A stretch of DNA of 48,686 nucleotides from Minisyncoccota bacterium (GTDB lineage Bacteria > Patescibacteriota > Minisyncoccia > Phycocordibacterales > Phycocordibacteraceae), in assembly GCA_022842585.1 (NCBI GenBank), contig JALHPI010000003.1, forward strand, positions 1-48,686. Direction: 5' to 3'. Under the pieces are notes generated by a model, which worked only from the letters and a program-made list of their open reading frames with translations, searched no databases and was not told the DNA's origin. Position numbers and translations under genes: made by a program. Positions 14,301 through 23,294 of the stretch are shown piece after piece (within the stretch, counting starts at the first letter, position 1; the number at the start of each line of letters is the position of its first letter).

Positions 14301-15395
14301 ATGCCTCTCTCCGGCATATTTCAAAATCTCCTCACGTGGGCCGCTAAAAACGAGCGTCCGCTCGGTGCGGCGCTGTTCGCGTTTGGGTTCTGTATTGACT
14401 TCTTCACGTTCGGAGTACTTCCGATAGGGCTCGTAAACTACTTCTTTATCGGCTACCTCACACTCGCGGCTGTGTCATGCCTCGGTTCCCATATCTTCAT
14501 TCACCACCATGACAGTACGTCCTGGTGGAAGAAGACGCTCTCGGTCGTATTTCCGCTTGGTGCGCAGTATGCGTTTGGCGGGCTCTTGTCGGGCTTTCTT
14601 GTCTTTTATACTGCGCATTCGGTCGTTGCTGTTTCCTGGCCGTTTCTTATCGTGCTTGCGCTCGTGTTCATCGGGAACGAATACTTCCGCATGTACAAGC
14701 AGTTCCTCGTCTTCCAGACCACGCTCTTTTTCTTTTCGCTCTACGCATACACTATTTTCGGAGTGCCGCTCATCCTCGGCTCGCTTGGCCCGCTCGTATT
14801 TGTATGGAGCACACTTGCTGCGATCGTCCTCTTCACGCTCTTCCTGCTTGCGCTTCGGTATTTGAATACTGCCCGCTACAAGGAAAACCGTACCCGTATC
14901 CTCCAAGCCTGTGCTGCCGTACTTATCGCGGTTTCCGGCTCTTATGCGTTCGGGGTTATACCTCCCATACCGCTCGTGATGAAGGATTCAGGCATGTACC
15001 AAAGTCTTGCCAAAATTCAGGGCGGATATCGGGTAGAGGGCGAGGTACCGCGTGAGTGGTGGGATTTACGTACGCCGGTCGTGCATCACGTCCCGAATAC
15101 GTATGTATACGCGTATAGCGCGATAGCGGCGCCGGTGAAGTTCGGAAGCACGGTGGTGCACCGCTGGGAGCGATATGATGCGGAAGAGAACGATTGGATT
15201 ACGGTAAGCAAAGTCGCGTTCCCCATAACAGGCGGCCGTGCCGAAGGGTATCGCGGATATTCGGAACGAAATACGCTACCTGAAGGGAAGTGGCGTGTCT
15301 CGGTAGAGACGGCGAACGGCCAAGTGATTGGCCGCATACGCTTTGATATAGAGACTGTGAGTGTAAAGCCCCCGCTAATTGAAAAAACCTTATAG
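14301..15395 (+). CDS. DUF2914 membrane protein
   Basis: 364 residues. The N-terminal ~215 form about seven membrane segments (for example PLILGSLGPLVFVWSTLAAI). The C-terminal ~120 form a soluble domain with VVHRWERYDAEENDWITVSK and LPEGKWRVSVETANGQVIGR, matching DUF2914, a beta-rich domain found on membrane proteins and predicted to be extracytoplasmic. Function is unknown. It starts five bases downstream of tRNA-Phe and is probably expressed from the tRNA's transcript or with no leader. Confidence 0.75.
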   Translation: MPLSGIFQNLLTWAAKNERPLGAALFAFGFCIDFFTFGVLPIGLVNYFFIGYLTLAAVSCLGSHIFIHHHDSTSWWKKTLSVVFPLGAQYAFGGLLSGFLVFYTAHSVVAVSWPFLIVLALVFIGNEYFRMYKQFLVFQTTLFFFSLYAYTIFGVPLILGSLGPLVFVWSTLAAIVLFTLFLLALRYLNTARYKENRTRILQACAAVLIAVSGSYAFGVIPPIPLVMKDSGMYQSLAKIQGGYRVEGEVPREWWDLRTPVVHHVPNTYVYAYSAIAAPVKFGSTVVHRWERYDAEENDWITVSKVAFPITGGRAEGYRGYSERNTLPEGKWRVSVETANGQVIGRIRFDIETVSVKPPLIEKTL

Positions 15396-15401
15396 CAAGC
15401 T

Positions 15402-15893
15402 CTACGAAGAACGGACCTTAAGTTTGGTCTGGCGAGTCTTATCTAGTTTCGGAAGGATGATAGTGAGGAGGCCGTCCTTCGAAGACGCTTGTGCGCCATC
15501 CACATCCACTTCCTGGGGAAGCATGATGGTGCGGGTAAAGGTGCCCCAGAACAATTCCTGGTTGAAATAGTCGGTGCCGGAAATTTCAGTACGCTCCTCA
15601 CGCGAACCTTCAATAACCACCATATCGCGGCTTATGGAGACGTTCATCTCGTCCGGACGAACTCCTGCGACGAAGGTACGGATGACGAGCTCGGTCGGGG
15701 TTTGGTAGAGGTCTACCGGGAGGTGTCCCTCAGTACGTTCTTCAGAGGCGAGCGGGTGGATGCTTACTCCGCCGCTAGATACAGGAGTACGTCGCATATT
15801 GGACTCCATAGGCATGACATCATCATCAAAATCGTATTCTTCTTCGCGGTGGGAGGAACCGGAGAGACGCTCGAACAGGGAAGGTTTTTTCAT
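15402..15893 (-). CDS. Small heat-shock protein (Hsp20/alpha-crystallin)
   Basis: 163 residues. A disordered acidic N terminus is followed by an alpha-crystallin domain from about residue 57: LPVDLYQTPTELVIRTFVAG, the conserved PDEMNVSISRDMVVIEGSR, and a C-terminal KDGLLTIILPK (A-x-x-x-n-GvL-x-v-x-xP pattern). It is an ATP-independent holdase. It lies 4 bases downstream of the PrsW-like gene on the same strand, so the two are probably co-transcribed. Confidence 0.9.
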   Translation of the reverse strand: MKKPSLFERLSGSSHREEEYDFDDDVMPMESNMRRTPVSSGGVSIHPLASEERTEGHLPVDLYQTPTELVIRTFVAGVRPDEMNVSISRDMVVIEGSREERTEISGTDYFNQELFWGTFTRTIMLPQEVDVDGAQASSKDGLLTIILPKLDKTRQTKLKVRSS

Positions 15894-15897
15894 ACGA

Positions 15898-16650
15898 TTA
15901 GCAGGTGTTCTTTGGTAAATTTCGGTAGAGGAAGTATTTCAATATCTCGAATGCGGCGAAAATCGCCACCGCGCCGGTCCACACTGTGAAAAGCGCGAGA
16001 ATGACATACGAGCCATCTCCTTCGATTATAAAAAAATTAAACAATGCATGCAATGCAATCGCAAGGATAAGTCCGATGGATGCGGCAATGGTACGTACGA
16101 CTGGCGCGGCTTTGTATGAGAATGCAAGCGCAAACCCGAGCACTGAAGAAGCGACAATATGAAGTAAGGTTGAGCCGATGAAGCGGAGGTTCCCAAGGCC
16201 GATAGCTTCCATGAGATATCCTTGGGAGAACGGCTGTATGAGGAAGAGCATGTTCTCAAGAGCGGCAAACCCGAGCGCGACCGTAAGCATGGTTGCGACG
16301 ATATCAAGAGAATTACGAACCGCGTTACGCATCCAGAGTACGAGAACCGCAGCAAGCGCGTACTTGGCCGTCTCCTCTATGGCTGACCAAGCAATGAGGA
16401 CTTTTGTGCCAAGCAGGCTCGTCTCGCCATGGGTACAGGCAAGATACGCCTGTATGGCCCATTCATTGCACGAGAGAGCCTGGAGAGGCATCACCAGCGG
16501 CACCGCAATCATGCCTGCCACAAACGCAAGTATGACCGCCCAGCGCGGTTGCGGGCAGCGGTCCTCTTCGCGAAGCATGAAAACGAGCCAGGCAAGCGCA
16601 GGCAAGACTCCGCCTAAAAATGCGTATCCAAGAGTCTCAAGGCTCGGCAT
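15898..16650 (-). CDS. PrsW-family intramembrane metalloprotease
   Basis: 250 residues and about eight membrane segments. The family's three motifs are visible: EETAKY (EExxK), GFAALENMLFL (ExxxF-type) and H-x3 in IALHALFNFF. PrsW-type proteases cut membrane-anchored regulators; the target here is unknown. The start at 16650 is supported by TAGAAT six bases upstream on the minus strand, with AGAAGG in the gap. Confidence 0.85.
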   Translation of the reverse strand: MPSLETLGYAFLGGVLPALAWLVFMLREEDRCPQPRWAVILAFVAGMIAVPLVMPLQALSCNEWAIQAYLACTHGETSLLGTKVLIAWSAIEETAKYALAAVLVLWMRNAVRNSLDIVATMLTVALGFAALENMLFLIQPFSQGYLMEAIGLGNLRFIGSTLLHIVASSVLGFALAFSYKAAPVVRTIAASIGLILAIALHALFNFFIIEGDGSYVILALFTVWTGAVAIFAAFEILKYFLYRNLPKNTC

Positions 16651-16656
16651 CCTTCT

Positions 16657-16662
16657 ATTCTA
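16657..16662 (-). promoter_or_regulatory. -10 box of PrsW-like gene
   Basis: On the minus strand: TAGAAT, AGAAGG, ATG. Leaderless spacing, though AGAAGG could also act as a weak ribosome-binding site. Confidence 0.4.
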
Positions 16663-16669
16663 ACAGGCC

Positions 16670-18796
16670 TTAGGTCGGCCACTTCTCTATGATGAGCGGA
16701 TTCTTCGAGGAAGAAAGCGATGCCCAGATTTCCTCAGTTACAAATGGCATGAATGGATGTAGAAGCTTGAGGCAGGTCGTGAGATTCCGCATCAGGAGCG
16801 ACTTGCGAGAGGCGACAACGTCCGCGGGGAACGAGCTTGGTGCGTCGTGGGTACCAAGTATTGGCTTCGATTCTTCAAGTATTTCTGCCGCGAAACGGTC
16901 CCAGACGTAGTGGTAGATACTCTCTGCGGCAAGATATACACGATATCCTTCGATGTTTGCCGTTGCCGAGGCAACGACATCCGCAAGTTCTTTTTCAAGC
17001 TTTGCATCAGCTTCGGTCAAGGTTCCGTTTACGTCCGCGTCTCCCACGTTTTCAAGTACGAAGCGCGCGATGTTCCAGAGCTTGTTCGCGAAGTGCTTAT
17101 AGCCTTTCACTTTATCTTCACGAAGCGCAAGGTCGGTGCCGGGCGTGTTACCGACGACGAGCGCCATGCGAAGCGCGTCAGTCCCATACATATCCGTGAG
17201 GGTAAGCGGATTGATGACGTTGCCTTTTGATTTCGACATCTTCTTACCGTTTGCGTCGTTTACGAGACCGTGGAGATAGACGGTAGGGAACGGCACGGAG
17301 TCGGCAAGATAGAGCCCGAAGATAATCATGCGTGCCACCCAGAAGAACAGGATATCGCGTCCTGTTTCCATAAGGTCAGTAGGATAGTATCCAGCATCTT
17401 TTCCGTTTGGATATCCGGTTACCAAGAGTGGCCATTGTCCGGAAGAGAACCACGTATCGAATGTGTCGCCGTCTTGGGTCCATCCCTCTCCGGGTCGTTC
17501 TACACTTGCTTTCCACTCACCATCCTTGTGCCAGGCGGGTATCGGGATGCCCCAGACGATTTGACGGCTGATGTTCCAGTCATGCGTATCTTCCATCCAG
17601 TGGCGGAATATCTTTTCCTCGTATTCCGGGATGAAACGCACGTCGCCTTTGTTTACGGCGGTCACTGCCATACTTGCAAGCGGAGCCATCTTCACGAACC
17701 ATTGGTCCTTTACCTGCGGCTCAATCATCGCGGAGCACTTGTAGCACTTCTTCACGACGTTCTTGTACGTCTCGTCGGTTTTTACGAGAAGTCCTTTCGC
17801 CGCGAGCTTCTCCACGATTTTCGCACGTGCGTCTTTAATGCTTACGCCGGCGAATTCTTGCGCGATAGGAAGAAGCTTCCCGCGCCAGTCGATAATCTGT
17901 TCCATAGGGAGGCTATGACGCTTTGCGATTTCGAAGTCGATTTGCGAGTGCCATGGCGTAATGGTCATGACACCCGTGCCAAACTCCATATCGGCCGCGT
18001 TGTCCTTGATGACGGTTGCTGTGATAGGGCCGTTTATCCACTCCACCTCAAGCGTGTCGCCGTGCTTCCATTTGCTATATCTCTTATCGTCCGGATGCAT
18101 GACGACGTATTTGTCGCCAAACTTCGTTTCGGGGCGCACGGTACCAATCTCGAACGGACCGTACTTGAACGTATAGAAAGGAGTGGATTCTTCCACACTC
18201 TCGGTCTCCACGTCCGAAAGGGAGGTCTGATGCTTCGGGCACCAGTTTACGGTGCGCGCACCGCGATACACGAGTCCGTCCCCAAACATTTTCACGAACG
18301 TCTCCTGTGTTTTCTTCACGAGGTCTGGGTCGAGCGTGAACTTCTCGCGCGACCAGTCGCAGGAAGCACCCAAGGCGCGGATTTGTCCCACCATATTCGC
18401 TTTGTTTGCGAGCGTGAACGCGAGTATTTCCTCGTAGAGGGCCTTAGGATCCATGCCAAAGCGCGAGCGACCTTCTTTTTCGAGTTGCTTTTCATATACC
18501 ACCTGCGTCTCGAATCCTGCATGGTCGGCGCCCGGTATCCAGAGCGCACGATACCCACGCATGCGCTTGAAGCGGGTGATGATGTCCTGAAGGGTGACGA
18601 AAAGGGCGTGGCCTGCATGGAGATTGCCGTTTGCGTTAGGCGGTGGCATGACGATAGTAAAGGTCTTGCCTTCGGTCTGTGCGAGCAAATCGGCAGGGAG
18701 ATTGTCCGGGTTAAAATACCCGCTTTTCTCCCACGCCTCGTAGATACGGCCCTCGGTAGAGGCCGGATCGTACGGCTTTAGAAACTTACTGTCCAT
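16670..18796 (-). CDS. valS: Valyl-tRNA synthetase
   Basis: 708 residues, class I synthetase. The HIGH motif appears as HAGH (residues 60-63) in PPPNANGNLHAGHALF, and KMSKS at about residue 520 in NGKKMSKSKGNVINP. GADHAGFETQVVYEK and DWNISRQIVWGIPIPAWH are typical ValRS blocks. The editing domain lies between them with a CYKCSAMIEPQVKDQWF knuckle. It is shorter than the ~870-950 residues of model bacteria and lacks the C-terminal coiled-coil arm; this is probably a lineage trait, as the anticodon-binding region is present. On the minus strand TATATT lies nine bases before the ATG. Confidence 0.95.
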   Translation of the reverse strand: MDSKFLKPYDPASTEGRIYEAWEKSGYFNPDNLPADLLAQTEGKTFTIVMPPPNANGNLHAGHALFVTLQDIITRFKRMRGYRALWIPGADHAGFETQVVYEKQLEKEGRSRFGMDPKALYEEILAFTLANKANMVGQIRALGASCDWSREKFTLDPDLVKKTQETFVKMFGDGLVYRGARTVNWCPKHQTSLSDVETESVEESTPFYTFKYGPFEIGTVRPETKFGDKYVVMHPDDKRYSKWKHGDTLEVEWINGPITATVIKDNAADMEFGTGVMTITPWHSQIDFEIAKRHSLPMEQIIDWRGKLLPIAQEFAGVSIKDARAKIVEKLAAKGLLVKTDETYKNVVKKCYKCSAMIEPQVKDQWFVKMAPLASMAVTAVNKGDVRFIPEYEEKIFRHWMEDTHDWNISRQIVWGIPIPAWHKDGEWKASVERPGEGWTQDGDTFDTWFSSGQWPLLVTGYPNGKDAGYYPTDLMETGRDILFFWVARMIIFGLYLADSVPFPTVYLHGLVNDANGKKMSKSKGNVINPLTLTDMYGTDALRMALVVGNTPGTDLALREDKVKGYKHFANKLWNIARFVLENVGDADVNGTLTEADAKLEKELADVVASATANIEGYRVYLAAESIYHYVWDRFAAEILEESKPILGTHDAPSSFPADVVASRKSLLMRNLTTCLKLLHPFMPFVTEEIWASLSSSKNPLIIEKWPT

Positions 18797-18812
18797 TATT
18801 CAAGCAATATAG

Positions 18813-18838
18813 CAAAAACCGCGCTTTTTGGCGCGGTT
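18813..18838 (-). terminator. tsaD terminator
   Basis: On the minus strand: AACCGCGC, six-base loop, GCGCGGTT, then TTTGC. It separates tsaD from valS. Confidence 0.65.
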
Positions 18839-18981
18839 ATAGAGGTGACGGCGAGCGGAGGTTCAGCTATTTGAAAAGCCGGGTATCGTGTTCCGGGTTA
18901 CGTAGTTTCCATGATGGACTTACGTCGCTCCCTAGGCAGACACTCCCTCCCAGCTCGCTGTCGAGCACATACTATATTTTC

Positions 18982-20151
18982 TTAGGCAAGATGCAAATTC
19001 CCGTTTGCGGTAACATCCTTCTTGAATTCCTTCCTCCGCGCGCGGTAAAAGCCTGCAAGTCCTATCATGAGCGCGTTGTCGGTCGTGAGGTCGCGCGACG
19101 GGATGTGGAGCGTTACTTCAGGATGGTCCCTAGCAATCATGTCGGTGAAGAGTCGCTGTATGTGCTTATTTGCAGCAACGCCTCCACCGATGATAAGCAT
19201 CTTTGCACCCGATTCGTCGAGTGCGCGTGACGCTTTCTTCCATAGCACTTCGGATACCGCGTCCTCAAATTCTCTCGCCATTTGCTCTTTCTCTATGTCA
19301 GTAAGTGTACCTTTCTCCTTTATCTTGTAGAGCACTGAAGTCTTTATGCCGGAGAAAGAAAAGTCGTAATCGTTGCTCTCAAGCATGGGGCGGGGCAGGA
19401 TAAACGGGTTTTCTCGCTGCGTTTCTCGGTCGCGTTCGGCAAGCTTTGAAATTTGCGGGCCGCCGGGATAGGGAAGGTCCATCATGCGCGCGACTTTATC
19501 AAACGCCTCTCCCACTGCATCATCCCGCGTGGCACCCAGGAGTTCATACGAGAGCCAGTCCTTCATCAAATCAAGCTCGGTGTGCCCGCCTGAAATAAGC
19601 AACCCAAGCACCGGCAGCTTCACACTCTCCACTGTCAAGGTGTCACCTTGACATGAGGCGAGGGATGCGAGGAAGTGGCCCTCCATGTGGTTTATCGGAA
19701 CGATAGGGATGTCCCAGGCGACCGAGAGCGCACGCGCAAAATTCACCCCGACCCAGAGCGCAGGTTCAAGTCCCGGTCCATGTGTAACGGCGATAGCGTC
19801 TATGTCGGCGTGCTTAGTAGTACTAAGGAATAAGAGAAAGGCATCAGTAAGGCCGGGCTCGCGCGCGAGTATTTCGGACACCTTTGCACGTGTTTCTTCG
19901 GAAATGTCTTGTGGCGCTTCTGTAAGCATGCCGGCTTCTTTGAGTGCCGCATGCAAAAGCGGGGTGAGGTTTTCAGCATGCGCGCGCTTCGCGAGCGCCG
20001 GGAACACCCCGCCGTACTGCTTGTGTATCTCTATCTGGGAGAGGAGTGCGTTCCCGAGTATCTTGAACGTCGCCGACTCGTCCGTGCCCGACGCTTCAAG
20101 CAATGCTACCGCCGTCTCATCACAACTCGTCTCTATCGCAAGAATGTTCAT
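18982..20151 (-). CDS. tsaD: tRNA t6A carbamoyltransferase subunit TsaD
   Basis: 389 residues. It opens with MNILAIETSCDETAVAL (ASKHA phosphate-binding motif). NHMEGH carries the HxxxH metal ligands, and LLISGGHTEL and GGGVAANKHIQ complete the nucleotide site. With TsaC (22261-22881) and TsaB/TsaE (not in the window) it installs t6A37 on ANN-decoding tRNAs. Inside the gene, at 19633-19657, lies a 25-bp sequence (palindromic centre GTCAAGGTGTCACCTTGAC) also found before rpsA; it encodes SCQGDTLT, an insertion between HMEGHFLASLA and the LLISGGHT block. Confidence 0.93.
   Translation of the reverse strand: MNILAIETSCDETAVALLEASGTDESATFKILGNALLSQIEIHKQYGGVFPALAKRAHAENLTPLLHAALKEAGMLTEAPQDISEETRAKVSEILAREPGLTDAFLLFLSTTKHADIDAIAVTHGPGLEPALWVGVNFARALSVAWDIPIVPINHMEGHFLASLASCQGDTLTVESVKLPVLGLLISGGHTELDLMKDWLSYELLGATRDDAVGEAFDKVARMMDLPYPGGPQISKLAERDRETQRENPFILPRPMLESNDYDFSFSGIKTSVLYKIKEKGTLTDIEKEQMAREFEDAVSEVLWKKASRALDESGAKMLIIGGGVAANKHIQRLFTDMIARDHPEVTLHIPSRDLTTDNALMIGLAGFYRARRKEFKKDVTANGNLHLA
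19633..19657. repeat. Short palindromic repeat, copy inside tsaD
   Basis: Core GTCAAGGTGTCACCTTGAC, followed by ATGAG. The same 25 bases, with only the central base changed, occur at 45001-45025. Confidence 0.7.
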
Positions 20152-20170
20152 AGGAGAGATACCGATAAAC

Positions 20171-20190
20171 TGATATGATATATCATATCA
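20171..20190. promoter_or_regulatory. 20-bp palindrome upstream of tsaD
   Basis: TGATATGATATATCATATCA, a perfect palindrome 20 bases upstream of the tsaD start codon. The identical 20-mer lies upstream of trxB. The size and symmetry suit a dimeric repressor's operator. Confidence 0.55.
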
Positions 20191-20250
20191 GTTAGTGCAA
20201 GAGACCAGAGAAGAGACAAGAAGAGAGGGTGTACGGCATGACTATGAGTA

Positions 20251-21129
20251 CTATTCGGGAGTAGAGGCATCATCTGATTCGATTTTTTCCCACGGAAGCG
20301 GAGCACCCCACGGGAGGGAGAATGCCGCAGAGCTCGGGTGACCATTGCCGCCGTACTTTTGTGCGAGCTCGGCGACGTTTACCGACCCATCACCACGCAG
20401 TGATACGCGCATACCGTCAGGACGCGCTTGCGCGACAAGTGCGAGCGGAGCCTTGGTGCGCGCAAGCAGGTTTCCAAGGTCTGAGGTAAGCGCGCTGATG
20501 CTCGCGGTGAAGTACACTTCATATCCCTCGAAGCGTACGAGCTTTGCGCGCTCGGCAAGCTCTCGGATAAGCGAGTCGGCGTGTTCCTTGAATATTTCCC
20601 CACGACGCACCATCTCGAGTCGCTTTGCATCATCCGCCACCTCTTCCACAAGCGTGTCCCACATCCCGAAGTCAAATGGGTTGCTGTAGAGATAAGTGAG
20701 CAAGGGACGAGAGTCGGGAAGCATAAACTTGTAGAGGTCACCGTCTTCCACATAGCGGAGCATGAGCGGGACTTCGGTATCGGGATGGAAGTAGCTCCAC
20801 GCAATTGTTGCGCCCGAGCGTGATGCGTCATAGACGAACTCTGGCATACTCTCCACGATTTCGCGCACACCTTCATGGTGGTCGAGTACGGTCACGGATG
20901 CGGCGATGGCAATCAGCTCATCCATCTGCTCCTTCGGGAAGCAGAAGTCTATGAAGTAGAGATGCGCTCCCTCGAGCCCTTCGGGCGCGGGTTTCTGGTG
21001 GCGAAGTGCCACGTATTCCGCCGTATCACCGAATTTCTTCCACGCCGCATACGCTCCGCCAAAGCCGTCTGGGCATCCGCCATGATAGAGAATTACGGTT
21101 CGTTCCATATTAGGAAAAGGGTTCGTCAT
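20251..21129 (-). CDS. DHH-family phosphoesterase
   Basis: 292 residues. The N-terminal part has ILYHGGCPDGFGGAYAAW (first metal motif, HxxxDG) and VTVLDHHEG (the DHH motif). The C-terminal DHHA1-type domain ends with the substrate-binding KYGGNGHPSSAAF. Such enzymes hydrolyse phosphodiesters or short oligonucleotides. An alternative start at 21108 (MERTVIL) would avoid overlap with the preceding DUF475 gene; the longer one overlaps it by 20 bases. Confidence 0.85.
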   Translation of the reverse strand: MTNPFPNMERTVILYHGGCPDGFGGAYAAWKKFGDTAEYVALRHQKPAPEGLEGAHLYFIDFCFPKEQMDELIAIAASVTVLDHHEGVREIVESMPEFVYDASRSGATIAWSYFHPDTEVPLMLRYVEDGDLYKFMLPDSRPLLTYLYSNPFDFGMWDTLVEEVADDAKRLEMVRRGEIFKEHADSLIRELAERAKLVRFEGYEVYFTASISALTSDLGNLLARTKAPLALVAQARPDGMRVSLRGDGSVNVAELAQKYGGNGHPSSAAFSLPWGAPLPWEKIESDDASTPE

Positions 21130-22129
21130 GCACGTGTCCTGCGTTCTTTAGTTTACGTGACGAGTAGTACGCGGCGACTACGAACACGATACCTATGAGT
21201 CCGGTAATAAGTTCAGGGATAGGGTAGAAGATGCTGGTGAGCATGGCGCCAGCAAGTCCAAGAATTGCCCAGTGTGCACCATGCTCAAGATAGATAAGCG
21301 TGTCGAGCGTCTTTTCTCGTACAAAGTATATGGTTATCGAACGAACGAAGAAGGCACCAACGCCTAGACCAGCGACAATCACCGGCAAGTCGGTCGTAAT
21401 CGCAAATGCACCTATGACGCCATCGAGCGAGAACGCGGCATCCAAGACTTCAAGATACATAAAGAGTGCAAATCCTGACGCGGCAGCAGCTTTCCCCGCG
21501 ATACTGGCGAATGATTTTGAAATACCCTGCATGATAATAAACAGAAGAATGCCGATGATTCCCGAGAAAAGCACTCCTTCTGCGTGATGAGGTACGAGAA
21601 ACGCAATGACGGCAAGCACGAAAAGTGCAAAGCCTATCTCTATAGCCTCTATACGCCCAAAGCGTGCGAGCTGTTTTTCTATAACGGCTATCCAGTGAAC
21701 TTCTTTAGCGGAGTCAAAAAAGTACTTCAGCGCGACCATCAAGAGGAACATACCGCCGAAGGCTGCAATAAGCTCGTGCACCCCGTGCAATAGTTCACCG
21801 TACGTATGCGGGTCAAAAAGAGCGAGCTGTGCGACCTCGAACGGGGGTAGTGCGACCGCAATTGCCACGATAAGAATAGGGAGAATAAAACGGGTCCCGA
21901 ATACTGCAATGATGATGCCCCATGTCAGAAACCGCCTCTGCCACACTGGGCTCATACGTTCAAGCACACGCGCATTTACTACTGCATTATCAAACGAAAG
22001 AGTGACTTCAAGTATGGTAAGGATTATGGCGATAGCAAGCGCTTGCCACCCTCCCCACATAAACACTGCCACGAGCGCGATAGCCCATATACTGAACGAA
22101 ACCCCAAAGAATTTTAGAATAGTTTGCAT
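21110..22129 (-). CDS. DUF475 / TerC-superfamily membrane protein
   Basis: 339 residues and about nine membrane segments. Segment ILTILEVTLSFDNAVVNARV and its later counterpart YLEVLDAAFSLDGVIGAFAI carry the paired acidic 'E..LS.DN' signatures of the TerC superfamily, whose members are proposed metal-ion exporters. The length and SFDNAVVNA version fit DUF475. It is followed closely by the DHH gene. tRNA-Val lies immediately upstream. Confidence 0.82.
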   Translation of the reverse strand: MQTILKFFGVSFSIWAIALVAVFMWGGWQALAIAIILTILEVTLSFDNAVVNARVLERMSPVWQRRFLTWGIIIAVFGTRFILPILIVAIAVALPPFEVAQLALFDPHTYGELLHGVHELIAAFGGMFLLMVALKYFFDSAKEVHWIAVIEKQLARFGRIEAIEIGFALFVLAVIAFLVPHHAEGVLFSGIIGILLFIIMQGISKSFASIAGKAAAASGFALFMYLEVLDAAFSLDGVIGAFAITTDLPVIVAGLGVGAFFVRSITIYFVREKTLDTLIYLEHGAHWAILGLAGAMLTSIFYPIPELITGLIGIVFVVAAYYSSRKLKNAGHVHDEPFS

Positions 22130-22139
22130 GATGCTTCGG

Positions 22140-22212
22140 TGCGCGATACAGGATTCGAACCTGTGACCCTCTCAACGTCAATGAGATGCTCTACCAACTG
22201 AGCTAACCGCGC
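22140..22212 (-). tRNA. tRNA-Val (GAC)
   Basis: On the minus strand: acceptor GCGCGGT pairs with ATCGCGC, anticodon loop TTGACGT (GAC), T-arm ACAGGTTCGAATCCTGT, discriminator A followed by CCG, so CCA is not encoded. It reads into the DUF475 gene 11 bases later. Confidence 0.94.
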
Positions 22213-22260
22213 ATTACAGGTCGCAGAATAACCCGAAAAGGAGTACTATTCAAGCCATAT

Positions 22261-22881
22261 ATGGAGTTGATTCGGCTCGATGAACACAACCTAGAGAAGG
22301 CCGCTAAGAAGGCCGCAAACGTCCTTAAAAAGGGCGGGATTATCCTCTATCCGACCGATACGGTGTACGGGCTTGGGGTAGCGGCGCACAATCTCGTCGC
22401 CATTGAGCGACTGCGAAATCTGAAGGGTAGGGAGCGCAAGCGCCCCATTTCAGTCATAGTGCCGGACGCGAAGAGTATAGAAAAATATGCGACCTTGACT
22501 CCGCTTGCGGAAAAATTCGCACTTGAACACCTCCCAGGACCACTTACTCTTGTAGTGCCTGCAAACGCCACGATGCCGGACGCGCTCACGCTAAACGGCG
22601 CGATAGGTATGCGCGTACCGAATGAGCCGTTCTGTCTCGCACTTGCGAAAGAATTCGGCAAGCCGTACACAACGACGAGCGCGAATATGGCCGGACTTGC
22701 AACGCCGAACAATATCGAAGACATACTTCAGCACTTCCGCATGAACATACATGAAATAGACTTGGTCATCGACGGAGGTGCTCGTATGAATCCAAACCCC
22801 TCCACGGTCGTCTCCTGCGTGGGCGACACTCCCTACGTCCTCCGTGAAGGCATGCTCTCTCGGGCACAACTCGGTCTTTAG
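22261..22881 (+). CDS. tsaC: Threonylcarbamoyl-AMP synthase (Sua5/YrdC)
   Basis: 206 residues. GGIILYPTDTVYGLGV near the N terminus, LKGRERKRPISVIV and LPGPLTLVVPA are family signatures; GKPYTTTSANMAG is the second nucleotide-site block. It makes threonylcarbamoyl-AMP from Thr, bicarbonate and ATP for transfer to tRNA by the TsaD complex encoded 2 kb upstream on the other strand. There is no Sua5 C-terminal domain. Confidence 0.92.
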   Translation: MELIRLDEHNLEKAAKKAANVLKKGGIILYPTDTVYGLGVAAHNLVAIERLRNLKGRERKRPISVIVPDAKSIEKYATLTPLAEKFALEHLPGPLTLVVPANATMPDALTLNGAIGMRVPNEPFCLALAKEFGKPYTTTSANMAGLATPNNIEDILQHFRMNIHEIDLVIDGGARMNPNPSTVVSCVGDTPYVLREGMLSRAQLGL

Positions 22882-22910
22882 TGTTCGAATCCAAGACAGC
22901 CACAGAAGGT

Positions 22911-22916
22911 TATACT
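22911..22916 (+). promoter_or_regulatory. -10 box, leaderless spacing
   Basis: TATACT, six bases, then the ATG at 22923. Confidence 0.55.
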
Positions 22917-22922
22917 TCACCT

Positions 22923-23201
22923 ATGTCTCAAATAACGCTTCTTGCTGCATTCGCTATTTTCGGAGGCATACTCCTTCTCGGGTATATCTTTAGTCGATGG
23001 ATGACGTGGCGTGTTGCTAAGAATAAGCCAGCATTTACAGGTATAGGAGGTGCAATGGAGACGGGTGTACAAAAATATACTGCGGAAGGAAAAGACGGTC
23101 CAAGAATCATAACCGCTGTCATTGCCTATCTTGTTTTCCTGGCTTTCCTGGCTTACGTAGCCTTCAACAACTTGCCTAGTTTCCTACAATGGCTTGGCTA
23201 G
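22923..23201 (+). CDS. Small membrane protein, two segments
   Basis: 92 residues, not recognised. It has one membrane segment at each end (residues ~3-24 and ~64-84) and a short polar middle with several Gly and Lys. The start is chosen from the TATACT box. A terminator follows 37 bases later, so it is a single-gene unit. Confidence 0.6.
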   Translation: MSQITLLAAFAIFGGILLLGYIFSRWMTWRVAKNKPAFTGIGGAMETGVQKYTAEGKDGPRIITAVIAYLVFLAFLAYVAFNNLPSFLQWLG

Positions 23202-23237
23202 AAAAGTTCCATAATCGTCCCAGATAGCCAGCATAAA

Positions 23238-23269
23238 AGAAAAGCCCCGCGAGAGCGGGGCTTTTCTTT
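23238..23269 (+). terminator. Terminator
   Basis: AGAAAAGCCCCGC, GAGA loop, GCGGGGCTTTTCTTT. Confidence 0.88.
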
Positions 23270-23294
23270 CGCCGAAGGCAGGTTTTGTATCTAC

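Noticed and set aside
17270-18781. 503-codon plus-strand ORF opposite valS
   Set aside because: It is a shadow frame of the well-recognised ValRS gene.
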